Source of the DNA: Williamsia phyllosphaerae
Lineage (GTDB): Bacteria > Actinomycetota > Actinomycetes > Mycobacteriales > Mycobacteriaceae
Assembly: GCF_014635305.1 (NCBI RefSeq)
Contig: NZ_BMCS01000001.1
Span: forward strand, 2,232,001-2,296,000
Direction: 5' to 3'
DNA length: 64,000 nucleotides
Under the pieces are notes generated by a model, which was not told where the DNA came from, searched no databases, and saw nothing but the letters and a program-made list of their open reading frames with translations. Positions 30,986 through 40,777 of this stretch are shown in pieces (the first letter of the stretch is position 1; each line of letters begins with the position of its first letter). The position numbers and the translations under genes are program-made.

Positions 30986-31573
30986 TCACCGTTTGCGCTT
31001 TCGACGTTGCGCACGGTTGGGACCGGTCGAGCGGGAGATGACCCGGGGACCCACGTCCCGGCCGACGCCCTCGACGCCCTTGATGAACTGGTCGCGCACC
31101 TCGAGTGAGTAGCCCTCCTCCCACGGATAGGCGCCGTGGTCATCGGCCCATACGACCTGCAGGACAGCGGCATCGGGGAACAACTCGTTGGTGATCAGGA
31201 GATCCGACTTGTCCACGAGTTCGATCAGTCGCAGCGTCGAGTCGATGGAATCAATGGTGAACTCGATCTCGTGCTCGACCAGAGTCCTCCAATTGCGCCA
31301 TCGCAGCACATCCACCATCTCGTTGAGGACGGCCTGAGCAGTTCGTGCGTCGAGGCCGTAGACGGCCAGTTCAGGGATCGGACCCAGATGGAGTCCGCTC
31401 GTGTACGCGAACGAACAGTCCGGCGGCTCACATTCCAGGGAAGCGCAGCTGCACTCGTCACTGACGGCCATCACCGACCACCCCAGCGCCCGGATCGTCG
31501 TGATGGCCGACTGGACGAGGGGACTCGGGTGCCACCTCGGTAGTCCGCGGCGGTCTGCGTGGCGATCGGTCAT
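30986..31573 (-). CDS. DUF4262-type protein
   Basis: 195 residues, no signal peptide. The core CSFAYTSGLHLGPIPELAVYGLD and a following LNEMVDVLRW are like DUF4262 proteins, a family of unknown function found mainly in actinobacteria. A Cys-rich stretch (CSCASLECEPPDC, residues ~41-53) is unusual and could bind metal. The C-terminus is very basic (NRAQRRKRKR). ATG 31573 has an AAGGAG site six bases upstream; an in-frame extension of 25 residues exists but lacks one. It is convergent with the DUF559-type gene. Confidence 0.75.
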   Translation of the reverse strand: MTDRHADRRGLPRWHPSPLVQSAITTIRALGWSVMAVSDECSCASLECEPPDCSFAYTSGLHLGPIPELAVYGLDARTAQAVLNEMVDVLRWRNWRTLVEHEIEFTIDSIDSTLRLIELVDKSDLLITNELFPDAAVLQVVWADDHGAYPWEEGYSLEVRDQFIKGVEGVGRDVGPRVISRSTGPNRAQRRKRKR

Positions 31574-31708
31574 GGGTGCTCCTTCGTTCGAGGAGCACGA
31601 GCAGACCACCGGGTTCCGACCGGCGGACGGCGACCGCATGGCGGTCACCAGAGGCTGTCAACAGTTCGGCGGATCTCCCCAATCGTCGAGACGACCGGCG
31701 TCGCCGGT

Positions 31709-31725
31709 CTAGATTTCTGACCGTG
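31709..31725 (+). promoter_or_regulatory. -10 element of a probable leaderless transcript
   Basis: TAGATT (31709-31714) lies eight bases before the GTG at 31723, which has no ribosome site. This spacing puts the transcription start at or next to the start codon, the usual arrangement for leaderless mRNAs in mycobacterial relatives. Confidence 0.45.
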
Positions 31726-32394
31726 GTCAAGCTGATGTACGCACTGTGGGGTACCGACCTCGGCGCCGTCCTGGCGTCCGCGGACACCCACGACGCACTG
31801 CGGCGGGCCGGCGCCGACCGGGTGCAACTCAACATCGCCGGGGTGCCGGAGATCGCCGGGGCGATGACGCTCTCCACGTTCACCCCGCCGATCGACGCGG
31901 TCATCAGCGTCTGGACCGGCGCCGAACCCGAGCCGGTCACCGAGGTGCTCGCCGGCCTCACCGACCGCGTCGTGGGGTGGGAGGTCACCGAGCGCCGGCC
32001 CCTGTCACCGTCGGAGACCTGGGACGGCTCGCGCGCCGACGCCATGGCCAACGTCGCGTTCCTGCGCAAACCCGACACCCTCGACCGCGCCGAGTGGCTG
32101 CGCCGCTGGCTCGAGGAGCACACGCCGATCGCGATCGCGACGCAGGCGACCTCCGGCTACCTGCAGAACATCGTCGAACGGCCGGTGACGCCCGACGTGG
32201 AACACGTCGACGCGATCGTGGAGGAACTCTTCCCGCTCGCCGCGGCAGGCGACATCCACGCGTTCTACGGCAGCGGCGGAGACGACACCGAACTGCGACG
32301 CCGCATGACCGCTCTGCTCGACAGCGTCGTGCGCATCGGGGCGCACGAGAACATCGACGTGGTGCCCACGGTCCGTCACCTGCACTCGTTCTGA
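31723..32394 (+). CDS. EthD-like (dimeric alpha/beta-barrel) protein
   Basis: 223 residues from the GTG at 31723. The end of the protein (WLEEHTPIAIATQATSGYLQNIVERPVTP, seen around residues 128-155) resembles EthD-domain proteins, which form dimeric alpha/beta barrels. EthD proteins are named for an ether-degradation locus, but most have no assigned reaction. The N-terminal half (LMYALWGTDLGAVL, FTPPIDAVISVW) looks like a degenerate copy of the same fold, which is inference. It lies inside the insertion between rpsN and rpsH, directly upstream of the rpsH promoter. The leaderless GTG start is supported by the -10 element. Confidence 0.6.
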   Translation: MVKLMYALWGTDLGAVLASADTHDALRRAGADRVQLNIAGVPEIAGAMTLSTFTPPIDAVISVWTGAEPEPVTEVLAGLTDRVVGWEVTERRPLSPSETWDGSRADAMANVAFLRKPDTLDRAEWLRRWLEEHTPIAIATQATSGYLQNIVERPVTPDVEHVDAIVEELFPLAAAGDIHAFYGSGGDDTELRRRMTALLDSVVRIGAHENIDVVPTVRHLHSF

Positions 32395-32414
32395 GGGCCC
32401 ACATCGGCAGCGAT

Positions 32415-32443
32415 TTGGCCCTGACCACGGCGATCCCTACACT
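32415..32443 (+). promoter_or_regulatory. Promoter and long leader of the rpsH operon
   Basis: TTGGCC (32415-32420), a 17-bp spacer and TACACT (32438-32443). The segment 32436-32458 nearly repeats the rplN promoter/start region. The leader to rpsH (to 32732) is about 285 nt and has no open frame I would call; it may hold an RNA regulatory structure that I do not recognise. Confidence 0.7.
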
Positions 32444-32732
32444 AGAACGGTTGCCTGCACTCAGGCGCGCTCACGCGTGCGCGAGAACCGCCAGGTGGCA
32501 CCCACTTTCTTGGCTTCACAGCTAGAGAAATCCGGTGGTGCACCCGAGACGAATTCGGACTGCACCACTGGTGCATGGCCCCTCATCGGCAGCAGTCGGT
32601 GAGGACAAAACACACTTCGTAGTAGGCCCACGGTGTGACATGCGAGGCCCGCGCCGCTCGAGTGAGAGCGGCAACGGAACCGGCGTGCACGCGTTGCATG
32701 GGAACCGCCACGAGAAAGGTTGACGGTCACTC

Positions 32733-33131
32733 ATGACCATGACTGATCCGATCGCAGACTTCTTGACCCGTCTGCGCAACGCCAACTCGGCGTTTCACGA
32801 CGAGGTGACACTCCCGCACTCGAAGATCAAGGGCAACATCGCCGAGATCCTCAAGCGCGAGGGCTACATCACCGATTTCCGCACCGAGGACGCCCCCGTG
32901 GGCAAGAGCCTCGTCGTCACTCTCAAGTACGGCCCCACCCGTGAGCGGAGCATCGCCGGACTGCGGCGAGTCTCCAAGCCGGGTCTGCGGGTCTACGCGA
33001 AGTCCACCAACATGCCGAAGGTTCTCGGCGGCCTCGGCGTGGCCATCATCTCCACGTCCTCGGGCCTGCTGACCGACCGTCAGGCAGCCAACAAGGGCGT
33101 CGGCGGCGAAGTCCTCGCCTACGTCTGGTAA
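32733..33131 (+). CDS. rpsH: 30S ribosomal protein S8
   Basis: 132 residues, standard length. Starts [18 protein letters not shown] and ends with the conserved [13 protein letters not shown] and [10 protein letters not shown]8 binds 16S helix 21 and, in E. coli, represses the spc operon by binding its mRNA. The gene heads its own transcription unit with a ~285-nt leader, a place where S8 or another regulator could act. AGAAAGG lies about nine bases before the ATG. Confidence 0.98.
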   Translation: MTMTDPIADFLTRLRNANSAFHDEVTLPHSKIKGNIAEILKREGYITDFRTEDAPVGKSLVVTLKYGPTRERSIAGLRRVSKPGLRVYAKSTNMPKVLGGLGVAIISTSSGLLTDRQAANKGVGGEVLAYVW

Positions 33132-33143
33132 GGGGCAGATTCA

Positions 33144-33680
33144 ATGTCGCGTATTGGAAAGAACCCGGTCGCCATCCCGGCCGGAGTGGACGTGAAGATC
33201 GACGGCCAGGCCGTGTCGGTCAAGGGACCCAAGGGCGAGCTCGCCCTGATGGTGTCCGAGCCCATCTCGGTTGTCGCCGAGGACGGCTCGATCGTGGTGA
33301 CCCGTCCGAACGACGAGCGTCGTAACCGCTCGTTGCACGGACTCAGCCGCACCCTGGTGGCGAACCTCGTCACCGGTGTGACCACCGGCTACACCACCAA
33401 GATGGAGATCTTCGGAGTCGGCTACCGCGTGCAGCTCAAGGGCAAGGACCTCGAGTTCGCGCTGGGCTACAGCCACCCGGTGCCGATCGAGGCGCCCGAG
33501 GGCATCACCTTCGCGGTGGAGTCGCCCACCAAGTTCTCGATCTCGGGAATCGACAAGCAACTGGTCGGCCAGATCGCGGCCAACATTCGCCGCCTGCGGC
33601 GTCCGGACCCGTACAAGGGCAAGGGCATCCGCTACGAGGGTGAGCAGATCCGCCGCAAGGTCGGAAAGACGGGTAAGTGA
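33144..33680 (+). CDS. rplF: 50S ribosomal protein L6
   Basis: 178 residues. Starts [15 protein letters not shown] and ends with [21 protein letters not shown], the L6 signature. It lies at the base of the L7/L12 stalk beside the sarcin-ricin loop. 12 bp after rpsH. Confidence 0.98.
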   Translation: MSRIGKNPVAIPAGVDVKIDGQAVSVKGPKGELALMVSEPISVVAEDGSIVVTRPNDERRNRSLHGLSRTLVANLVTGVTTGYTTKMEIFGVGYRVQLKGKDLEFALGYSHPVPIEAPEGITFAVESPTKFSISGIDKQLVGQIAANIRRLRRPDPYKGKGIRYEGEQIRRKVGKTGK

Positions 33681-33681
33681 C

Positions 33682-34083
33682 ATGAGTGAAACCACAACCA
33701 CGAAGCGCGAGACGGTCGGCAAAGACGTGTCGACCCGTCGCCGCCGCTCCACCGCACGCCGGCACTTCCGGCTGCGCAAGAAGATCAGCGGAACCCCGCA
33801 GCGACCGCGTCTCGCGGTCAAGCGGTCCTCGCGACACATCCACGTCCAGATCATCGACGACCACTCGGGCACCACGCTCGCGGCGGCTTCGACGATCGAG
33901 GCCGATGTGCGCAGCTCCGGCGGCGACAAGTCGGCGCAGAGCGCCAAGGTCGGCGAACTGATCGCATCCCGCGCCAAGGCCGCGGGTGTCGACACGGTGG
34001 TCTTCGACCGCGGTGGGCACGACTACCACGGACGGATCGCCGCTCTGGCCGACGCCGCCCGCGAGGGAGGGCTCACGTTCTGA
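33682..34083 (+). CDS. rplR: 50S ribosomal protein L18
   Basis: 133 residues. The core [36 protein letters not shown] and [26 protein letters not shown] is typical of L18, which binds 5S rRNA with L5 and L25. ATG 33682 follows the rplF stop by one base. Confidence 0.97.
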   Translation: MSETTTTKRETVGKDVSTRRRRSTARRHFRLRKKISGTPQRPRLAVKRSSRHIHVQIIDDHSGTTLAAASTIEADVRSSGGDKSAQSAKVGELIASRAKAAGVDTVVFDRGGHDYHGRIAALADAAREGGLTF

Positions 34084-34132
34084 TGACCATCACCAACACC
34101 AGCGCCCACTGCGCATACGGAAGGACCATCTG

Positions 34133-34816
34133 ATGCCGGGACGTCAACGGCGTGACGGCGGCACCGGACCCGCCACCAGCACCGATCCCAACGCTCCCGC
34201 AGCAGCGGGTGCCGACAACCGTGGCGGTGGCAACCGCGCAGGCGGCGGCGATCGTCGTGGCGGCGGCCGCGACGGCGGGCGTGGAGGCGGACGCGAGCAG
34301 GACAAGAACCGCCTCGAGCGCGTCGTCGCCATCAACCGCGTGTCCAAGGTGGTCAAGGGTGGACGTCGGTTCTCCTTCACCGCCCTCGTGGTCGTCGGTG
34401 ACGGCCAGGGCATGGTCGGCGTCGGCTACGGCAAGGCCAAAGAGGTCCCGGCCGCCATCCAGAAGGGTGTCGAAGAGGCTCAGAAGAACTTCTTCCGCGT
34501 CCCGCTGATCGGCAGCACCGTGACCCACCCCGTCCAGGGTGAGGCCGCGGCCGGAGTCGTCATGCTGCGTCCGGCGTCGCCCGGTACCGGTGTGATCGCC
34601 GGTGGCGCGGTGCGTGCCGTGCTCGAGTGCGCAGGCGTCCACGACGTCCTCGCCAAGAGCCTGGGCAGCGACAACGCGATCAACGTCGTCCACGCGACCG
34701 TGGCCGCACTGAAGATGCTGCAGCGTCCCGAAGAGGTCGCCGCACGTCGTGGCCTCCCCATCGAAGACGTCGCTCCCGCGGGTATGTTGCGGGCGCGTGC
34801 AGGACAGGGTGCATGA
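34133..34816 (+). CDS. rpsE: 30S ribosomal protein S5
   Basis: 227 residues. The ribosomal core begins at about residue 60 ([24 protein letters not shown]) and contains [19 protein letters not shown] and [13 protein letters not shown]5 acts in decoding accuracy and mRNA helicase activity of the 30S. The ~58-residue N-terminal extension is Gly/Arg-rich ([21 protein letters not shown] in two pieces), RGG-like. Extensions here are known in Mycobacteriales, but this one is notably glycine-rich. ATG 34133 has an aaggacc ribosome site. Confidence 0.97.
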   Translation: MPGRQRRDGGTGPATSTDPNAPAAAGADNRGGGNRAGGGDRRGGGRDGGRGGGREQDKNRLERVVAINRVSKVVKGGRRFSFTALVVVGDGQGMVGVGYGKAKEVPAAIQKGVEEAQKNFFRVPLIGSTVTHPVQGEAAAGVVMLRPASPGTGVIAGGAVRAVLECAGVHDVLAKSLGSDNAINVVHATVAALKMLQRPEEVAARRGLPIEDVAPAGMLRARAGQGA

Positions 34817-34817
34817 C

Positions 34818-34997
34818 ATGGCAGAGCTGAAGATCACCCAGATCAAGGGCACGATCGGAACCAAGAGCAACCAGCGTGACTCTCTGCGGACCCTCGGACT
34901 GAGGAAAATCCGTCAGACGGTCACCCGCGAGGACACACCGGCCAACCGTGGCCTGATCAACGTGGTGCGTCACCTCGTGACAGTCGAAGAGGTGTAG
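34818..34997 (+). CDS. rpmD: 50S ribosomal protein L30
   Basis: 59 residues. [20 protein letters not shown] and [13 protein letters not shown] are characteristic. It starts one base after the rpsE stop and ends three bases before rplO. Confidence 0.97.
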   Translation: MAELKITQIKGTIGTKSNQRDSLRTLGLRKIRQTVTREDTPANRGLINVVRHLVTVEEV

Positions 34998-35000
34998 TCA

Positions 35001-35441
35001 ATGACCATCAAATTGCATCACCTTCGCCCCGCTCCGGGCGCGAAGACAGAGAAGACCAGGGTCGGTCGTGGTGAGGGATCCAAGGGTAAGACCGCGGGTC
35101 GCGGCACCAAGGGCACCTCGGCGCGCAAGAACGTCCCGGCCGGCTTCGAGGGTGGGCAGATGCCCATCCACATGCGGCTCCCGAAGCTCAAGGGCTTCAC
35201 CAACCGCAACCGTGTCGAGTACCAGGTGGTGAACGTGGGCGACATCGCCCGCCTCTTCCCCGAGGGCGGCACCATCGGCGTCGATGAGCTCATCGCAGCC
35301 GGTGCGGTTCGCAAGAACGAGCTCGTGAAGGTGCTCGGCGACGGAGAACTGTCGGTGGCCGTGCAGGTCAGCGCCAACAAGTTCTCGACGTCGGCGAGCG
35401 AGAAGATCAGCGCGGCAGGTGGCAGCACCACGGTGCTGTGA
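35001..35441 (+). CDS. rplO: 50S ribosomal protein L15
   Basis: 146 residues. [20 protein letters not shown], the glycine-rich [13 protein letters not shown] and [19 protein letters not shown] are L15 hallmarks. It is a late-assembly protein of the large subunit and the last gene of the rpsH unit before a hairpin. Confidence 0.97.
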   Translation: MTIKLHHLRPAPGAKTEKTRVGRGEGSKGKTAGRGTKGTSARKNVPAGFEGGQMPIHMRLPKLKGFTNRNRVEYQVVNVGDIARLFPEGGTIGVDELIAAGAVRKNELVKVLGDGELSVAVQVSANKFSTSASEKISAAGGSTTVL

Positions 35442-35451
35442 CCCGTCGGTT

Positions 35452-35486
35452 CTCGCGGCGCTCGGTGTTCGACCGGGCGCCGCGAG
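35452..35486 (+). terminator. Hairpin between rplO and secY
   Basis: CTCGCGGCGC (35452-35461) pairs perfectly with 35477-35486, and an inner CGGT/ACCG pairs too. It follows the rplO stop by about ten bases and has no T tract. It probably ends, or attenuates, the ribosomal unit before secY. The rest of the 221-bp gap has a GGAG-rich hairpin but no gene. Confidence 0.65.
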
Positions 35487-35662
35487 GACCACTGTTAGAG
35501 TTCAAGAGTTGATCATCGTCGATCCTCCTCGCGATTTCGCGGAGGGGGCCGACCGACCAGAACGACGGATCACCCCCTGTGCAAGGCGAGACCGACGCGG
35601 CGCGACCGCGGGAGTTCTCCGTTGAGCAAGGCAGGCGCGTGCTCGTTCGGTAGGAGGAGTTA

Positions 35663-36988
35663 GTGCGTTCCGCCTTTGTCTCGGCTTTGCGGACACAGGA
35701 CCTGCGACGAAAGATCCTTTTCGTCATCGGCATCATCATCCTGTACCGCCTGGGAGCGACCATCCCTTCGCCCGGCGTGGACTACCGCCAGGTCCGCTCG
35801 TGTCTCGACGAGGTCTCGCGTGGTGACTCCGCGGGTATCTACTCCCTCATCAACATGTTCTCCGGCGGTGCATTGCTGCAGCTGTCGGTTTTCGCGATCG
35901 GCATCATGCCGTACATCACCGCGAGCATCATCGTGCAGCTGCTCACCGTGGTCATCCCGCGGTTCGAGCAGCTCCGCAAGGAGGGCCAGTCCGGCCAGGC
36001 CAAGATGACGCAGTACACCCGCTACCTCACGGTGGCGCTGGCACTGCTGCAGTCGACCGGCATCGTCGCCCTCGCCGACCGTGGCGATCTGCTGCGGGAC
36101 TGCTCGAACGGCGCGAACATCCTGCGCGACAAGTCGATCTTCGGCCTGATCATCATCGTGCTGGTCATGACCGCCGGTGCCTGCGTCGTCATGTGGTTCG
36201 GTGAGCTCATCACCGAGCGCGGCATCGGCAACGGCATGTCGCTGATGATTTTCGCCGGCATCGCCGCGCGCATCCCGTCCGAGGGCAAGCAGATCCTCGA
36301 CACCCGTGGTGGCCTGGTGTTCTTCCTGGTCCTGGTCGCGGCGGTGATCATCGTCGCCGGCGTGGTCTTCATCGAGCAGGGTCAGAGACGAATACCCGTG
36401 CAGTACGCCAAACGCATGGTGGGGCGGAAGATGTACGGCGGTTCGTCGACCTACCTGCCACTGAAGGTCAACCAGGCCGGCGTCATCCCGGTGATCTTCG
36501 CGTCGTCGCTGCTGTACCTGCCCAACCTGATCGTCCAGCTGACACAGAGCAGCAGCGGCGAGCAGCCGTGGTGGCAGCGTCAGATCCAGACGTACCTCGT
36601 CGACCCCAGCAACGGTGTCTACATCGCCGTGTACTTCCTGATGATCATCTTCTTCACGTACTTCTACGTGGCGGTGACGTTCAACCCGCAGGAGCGCGCC
36701 GACGAGATGAAGAAGTACGGCGGGTTCATCCCCGGCATCCGCCCGGGTCAGCCCACCGCCGACTACCTCGGCTACGTCCTGTCCCGCATCACGTTGCCCG
36801 GCTCGATCTACCTCGGTGTGATCGCGGTCCTGCCCAACCTGTTCCTCGAGATCGGCAACAGCGGCGGTGTGCAGAACCTGCCCTTCGGTGGCACCGCGGT
36901 GCTGATCATGGTGGGCGTCGGACTCGACACCGTGAAGCAGATCAACAGCCAGCTGATGCAGCGCAAGTACGAAGGGTTCCTGAAGTGA
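35663..36988 (+). CDS. secY: Preprotein translocase subunit SecY
   Basis: 441 residues with ten predicted membrane helices. SecY forms the protein-conducting channel with SecE and SecG, driven by SecA (secA1 lies at 62.4 kb). Starts [30 protein letters not shown], read here in two parts, and includes [12 protein letters not shown] and [17 protein letters not shown] residues. The GTG start has a strong AGGAGGAG site. The stop overlaps the adk GTG by four bases. Confidence 0.97.
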   Translation: MRSAFVSALRTQDLRRKILFVIGIIILYRLGATIPSPGVDYRQVRSCLDEVSRGDSAGIYSLINMFSGGALLQLSVFAIGIMPYITASIIVQLLTVVIPRFEQLRKEGQSGQAKMTQYTRYLTVALALLQSTGIVALADRGDLLRDCSNGANILRDKSIFGLIIIVLVMTAGACVVMWFGELITERGIGNGMSLMIFAGIAARIPSEGKQILDTRGGLVFFLVLVAAVIIVAGVVFIEQGQRRIPVQYAKRMVGRKMYGGSSTYLPLKVNQAGVIPVIFASSLLYLPNLIVQLTQSSSGEQPWWQRQIQTYLVDPSNGVYIAVYFLMIIFFTYFYVAVTFNPQERADEMKKYGGFIPGIRPGQPTADYLGYVLSRITLPGSIYLGVIAVLPNLFLEIGNSGGVQNLPFGGTAVLIMVGVGLDTVKQINSQLMQRKYEGFLK

Positions 36989-37530
36989 GACTCGTGATCC
37001 TCGGCCCTCCTGGGGCAGGCAAGGGAACGCAGGCCGAGATGCTCTCGGAGAGCCTCGGCATCCCGCACATCTCCACCGGGGACCTGTTCCGCGCGAACAT
37101 CACCGAGGGCACGCCCGTCGGCATCGAGGCCAAGAAGTACCTCGACGCGGGCAACCTCGTCCCCTCGGAGATCACGGTCGACATGGTCCGTGCCCGCGTC
37201 GGTGAGCCCGACGCGGTCAACGGCTTCATCCTCGACGGGTTCCCGCGCTCGACCGAGCAGGCCGACGCCCTGACGCAGATCCTGGCCGACAACGACCATT
37301 CGCTCGACGCGGTGCTGTCGTTCGAGGTGGACGAGGACGTCGTGGTCGAGCGCATGCTCGCCCGCGGTCGGGCCGACGACACCGAGGACGTGATCCGCAA
37401 CCGGATGCAGGTCTACATCAAGGAGACCTCGCCGCTGCTCGACTACTACGCGGAGCAGGTCACCGTCATCGACGCCATCGGTGATGTCGGCGAGGTGCAC
37501 CAGCGTGTGCTCCGCGCCCTGAACGACTGA
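36985..37530 (+). CDS. adk: Adenylate kinase
   Basis: 181-residue cytoplasmic enzyme interconverting ATP + AMP and 2 ADP. P-loop GPPGAGKGT at residues 7-15; HISTGDLFR and GFILDGFPR bind AMP. The LID is short ([15 protein letters not shown]) without the zinc cysteines, as in other mycobacterial-type enzymes. The GTG overlaps the secY stop (GTGA). Confidence 0.97.
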   Translation: MRLVILGPPGAGKGTQAEMLSESLGIPHISTGDLFRANITEGTPVGIEAKKYLDAGNLVPSEITVDMVRARVGEPDAVNGFILDGFPRSTEQADALTQILADNDHSLDAVLSFEVDEDVVVERMLARGRADDTEDVIRNRMQVYIKETSPLLDYYAEQVTVIDAIGDVGEVHQRVLRALND

Positions 37531-37538
37531 CACGCGTC

Positions 37539-38330
37539 ATGGGTCTGCGCAAGGCGAAGGTCGTCCCGTTCCGCACCGCCGGTGAGCTCGACGCCATGGC
37601 CGCCGCGGGCGCGGTGGTCGGCGCCGCCCTGGTGGCCGTCCGCGCCGCGGCAGGCCCGGGGGTCAGCACCCTCGATCTGGACAAGGTCGCCGAGGCCGTC
37701 ATCCGTGACGCGGGTGCGGTGCCCTCGTTCCTCGGCTATCACGGGTTCCCCGGTTCGATCTGCAGCTCGGTCAACGACGTCGTGGTGCACGGCATCCCGT
37801 CGGACGAGACGGTGCTGGCCGAGGGAGACCTCGTGTCCATCGACTGCGGCGCGATCCTCGAGGGCTGGCACGGCGACTCGGCGTGGACCTTCGGGATCGG
37901 AGATCTCGGTGAGGACGACGAGAAGCTCAACGAGGCCACCCGCACGGCCATGGAGGCCGGCATCGCGGCGATGGTCCCGGGCAATCGTTTGACCGACGTG
38001 TCCCACGCGATCGAGCTGGGTACCCGGGCCGCCGAGGAGCGCCTGGGCCGGCCCTTCGGGATCGTGGCCGGATACGGAGGCCACGGCATCGGCAGACAGA
38101 TGCACATGGAGCCGTTCCTCGCCAACGAGGGCAAGCCCAACCGCGGACCGCAGCTGGTGGTCGGTAGCACCCTGGCCATCGAGCCGATGCTGACCCTCGG
38201 AACGGTGGAAACGTCTGTGCGCGAGGACGAATGGACCATCGTGACCGACGACGGCTCGCGTGCGTCGCACTGGGAGCACACCGTCGCGGTCACCGAGGAC
38301 GGTCCGCGCATCCTCACGTTGCGGCCCTGA
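37539..38330 (+). CDS. map: Methionine aminopeptidase, type I
   Basis: 263-residue metalloenzyme removing the initiator Met. The five metal ligands are in SIDCG (Asp), GDSAW (Asp), GGHGIG (His), AIEPM (Glu) and HWEHTVAV (Glu). A short N-terminal segment precedes the catalytic core, and there is no zinc-finger extension, so it is the short form. Eight bases after adk; the secY-adk-map order is conserved. It ends one base before dtd, which is convergent. Confidence 0.97.
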   Translation: MGLRKAKVVPFRTAGELDAMAAAGAVVGAALVAVRAAAGPGVSTLDLDKVAEAVIRDAGAVPSFLGYHGFPGSICSSVNDVVVHGIPSDETVLAEGDLVSIDCGAILEGWHGDSAWTFGIGDLGEDDEKLNEATRTAMEAGIAAMVPGNRLTDVSHAIELGTRAAEERLGRPFGIVAGYGGHGIGRQMHMEPFLANEGKPNRGPQLVVGSTLAIEPMLTLGTVETSVREDEWTIVTDDGSRASHWEHTVAVTEDGPRILTLRP

Positions 38331-38331
38331 T

Positions 38332-38769
38332 TCACAGCTCGATCGGGATCGTCACCGGCCCGTCGTTGACGCTGTCGACCATCATGTGTGCGCCGAAAAC
38401 GCCGGTGCTCACCGTCGCCCCGAGACCACGTAGCGCGGCGACGACCTCGTCGACGAGTGGCTGCGCCACCAGGCCGGGGGCCGCGGCGTTCCACGACGGC
38501 CGGCGCCCCTTGGACACGTTGGCGTAGAGGGTGAACTGGCTGACGACGAGGACCGGGGCGTCGATGTCGGCGGCACTGACCTCACCGTCGAGGATGCGCA
38601 GACGCCATATCTTCTCGGCCAGTGCGCGTGCGATGTCGGGGGTGTCGGAATGGGTGACGCCGACCAGAACCAACAGCCCCGCGGACCCCGGCGGAGGGTC
38701 GATCGCACCGACGACCGCACCGTCGACCGACACCGACGCGGACGACACCCGGGTGACGATTGCACGCAT
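38332..38769 (-). CDS. dtd: D-aminoacyl-tRNA deacylase
   Basis: 145 residues. It removes D-amino acids mis-attached to tRNA. The conserved SQFTLYANV (around 79) and NDGPVT (around 136, NxGP type) motifs are present. ATG 38769 gives [17 protein letters not shown], the family start. Convergent with map. Confidence 0.95.
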   Translation of the reverse strand: MRAIVTRVSSASVSVDGAVVGAIDPPPGSAGLLVLVGVTHSDTPDIARALAEKIWRLRILDGEVSAADIDAPVLVVSQFTLYANVSKGRRPSWNAAAPGLVAQPLVDEVVAALRGLGATVSTGVFGAHMMVDSVNDGPVTIPIEL

Positions 38770-38889
38770 GTCGACACCGTAATCTTCGCCGGCCGACCCG
38801 GTCGGAGCGCGTCAAGAACGTGGCTGCGGCCGTACAGATCCCGTCAACGCATCTCCCGCGCGGACGCGCAGGCGAGCAGGGTCGTCCTG

Positions 38890-39378
38890 GTGACCACCAC
38901 CCAGACGAAGCCGGCCGCTCTCCGTCGACCCGGGCAGGCGCGAACCCCGCTCACCGCCCGCGGGGTCGTGATCGTCCCGGTCGACGACGCGGCCGTCCTG
39001 CACGAGGCGATCGTGCGATCCCGCCCGTTCGGTCGAGCGCTGCGGGCGGTGCACGTGTTCGCGCCGGGGGAGGACCACGCCGACTTCCGTCGACAGTGGC
39101 GGACGCGGCACCCCCTGATCGAGTTGATCGAACTCGAACGTCCCGTCGACGCCGGGGTCATCGAGACGCTCGTCGACTGGATCGACGTGGAGAGCCGGAT
39201 CGACGACGTGCTCGTCGTCATCGCCGACGACGACGGCCGGCGGCTGCTGGGGGCGATACCGGTCGGCCGTGGCCGCGACCTGGAACGGGCCCTGACCCGT
39301 CGGACCGGTGCGCTCGTCGCGCGTGTGCACTGCGACACCGTGCTCGAACCCCCGACACCGACCTCGCGGAAGGGATGA
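38890..39378 (+). CDS. Hypothetical protein resembling the cytoplasmic tail of APC permeases
   Basis: 162 residues from a GTG at 38890; the start is uncertain, as no clear ribosome site was found. AVHVFAPGEDHADFRRQWRTRHP, LIELIELERPVDAGVIETLVDWID and DDVLVVIAD recall the USP-like C-terminal tail of some amino acid permeases (pattern xLRxxWxxxxPxxxLxxLxSP). It lacks all membrane helices. A soluble stand-alone relative of that domain is the best guess; the function is unknown. It is divergent from dtd. Confidence 0.5.
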   Translation: MTTTQTKPAALRRPGQARTPLTARGVVIVPVDDAAVLHEAIVRSRPFGRALRAVHVFAPGEDHADFRRQWRTRHPLIELIELERPVDAGVIETLVDWIDVESRIDDVLVVIADDDGRRLLGAIPVGRGRDLERALTRRTGALVARVHCDTVLEPPTPTSRKG

Positions 39379-39403
39379 CGGCGTCGGGGAGTTGAATCGG
39401 GAC

Positions 39404-40231
39404 ATGCATGGATTCGGAACGCACGGGGTGTGGACAGGTTTCTCGACGTTGACGGGTGAGCAGGCGGCCCGCATCGAACAACTCGGGTACGGCACGATCT
39501 GGCTCGGCGGCTCCGCGCCGACGCTGGCCCCGGTCCGCGCGATCCTCGAGGCGACCGACGGGATCCGCGTCGCGACCGGCATCACCAACATCTGGAACAC
39601 CGAGCCCGCGGCCATCGCCGGTGAGTTCGCCTCGCTCGAGACCGACTTCCCGGGGCGCTTCTACCTCGGCATCGGGGTGGGGCACCGGGAGGCCACGCAG
39701 GAGTACGCCTCTCCGTACCAGTCGATGGTCGCCTACCTCGACGTGCTCGACGACGCGGGCGTGCCCGCCGATCGCCGCATCCTGGCCGCTCTCGGACCGA
39801 AGATGCTGCGGCTCTCGGCCGATCGCGCGCTCGGCGCGCACCCGTATCTCACGACCCCGGCCCACACGGCCTACGCCCGCGAGATCCTCGGGCCCGACGC
39901 CCTGCTCGCGCCGGAGCACAAGATCGTCCTCGACACCGACCCGGTGACCGCCCGCGCGATCGGCCGTCCGCCCGTCGACACCCCGTACCTGCACCTGGCG
40001 AACTACGTGGCCAACCTCAAGCGTCTGGGGTACGCCGACTCCGACATCGCCGACGGCGGCAGCGACGCGCTGATCGACGACCTCGTGGCGCACGGTGACT
40101 CCGACGCGATCCGCGACAAGGTGGACGCGCATCTCGCAGCGGGCGCCGACCACGTCGCCATCCAGGTGCTCGGCGCTCCCGAGTCCACGCAGGACATCAC
40201 CGACGTCCTGGAGCAGCTGACGGCGGGCTGA
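39404..40231 (+). CDS. LLM-class F420-dependent oxidoreductase
   Basis: 275 residues of the luciferase-like superfamily. GTIWLGGSAPTL, RVATGITNIWNTEPAAIAGEF, GRFYLGIGVGHREATQEYA and AALGPKMLRLSADRALGAHPY are the typical pattern of F420-using subfamilies common in mycolic-acid bacteria. The substrate is unknown. The cofactor is inferred from family. ATG 39404 gives MHGFGTHGVWTGF, as in relatives. It stands in front of the infA promoter. Confidence 0.85.
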   Translation: MHGFGTHGVWTGFSTLTGEQAARIEQLGYGTIWLGGSAPTLAPVRAILEATDGIRVATGITNIWNTEPAAIAGEFASLETDFPGRFYLGIGVGHREATQEYASPYQSMVAYLDVLDDAGVPADRRILAALGPKMLRLSADRALGAHPYLTTPAHTAYAREILGPDALLAPEHKIVLDTDPVTARAIGRPPVDTPYLHLANYVANLKRLGYADSDIADGGSDALIDDLVAHGDSDAIRDKVDAHLAAGADHVAIQVLGAPESTQDITDVLEQLTAG

Positions 40232-40239
40232 GCAGCAAT

Positions 40240-40269
40240 TTGGCTTGTCGCCTGCGGAAAGCGTAAAGT
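40240..40269 (+). promoter_or_regulatory. Predicted promoter of the infA operon
   Basis: TTGGCT (40240-40245), an 18-bp spacer and TAAAGT (40264-40269). The leader to infA is about 180 nt with no recognised element. Confidence 0.6.
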
Positions 40270-40456
40270 GGATCGCTGGTGCGCTTCGCGCCGGTACTCC
40301 TGTGCCCACAGGTCAGATGGTTCGCCATCCGGTCTGCACAGATCCGGCGAATCGACGCAGGTTCCGCCGAGTCTCTCGGCGCCCCGCCCGACGTGCGTAC
40401 CGACACGGTAAACGAGATGTCGCCGCCACGCGTGTGCGACAGAGATTGTGGAGGAC

Positions 40457-40678
40457 ATGGCCAAGAAAGACGGCGCCATCGAGGTCGAGGGTCGCGTGGT
40501 CGAGCCCCTGCCCAATGCGATGTTCCGCATTGAGCTGGAGAACGGTCACAAGGTGCTCGCGCACATCAGTGGCAAGATGCGGCAGCACTACATCCGCATC
40601 CTGCCGGAGGACCGCGTGGTCGTGGAGCTGTCGCCCTATGACCTCGCCCGCGGTCGGATCGTCTACCGGTACAAGTAA
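40457..40678 (+). CDS. infA: Translation initiation factor IF-1
   Basis: 73 residues forming one OB-fold; standard length. [23 protein letters not shown] begins the protein and [16 protein letters not shown] ends it. GTGGAGG lies just before ATG 40457. It heads the third ribosomal block, as in other actinobacteria. Confidence 0.98.
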   Translation: MAKKDGAIEVEGRVVEPLPNAMFRIELENGHKVLAHISGKMRQHYIRILPEDRVVVELSPYDLARGRIVYRYK

Positions 40679-40777
40679 CGAACTCCCCGGGCATCTCGTC
40701 CGGGTAGCACCACCCACCTCCCGAAGCGCTCGCGCGTGCCGGGGGGAACTCACCACCACCACGAGAGGCACAACGAC

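Noticed and set aside
39218..40309. Minus-strand open frame opposite the LLM oxidoreductase
   Set aside because: It is the complement of a well-supported plus-strand gene and has no recognisable domain.
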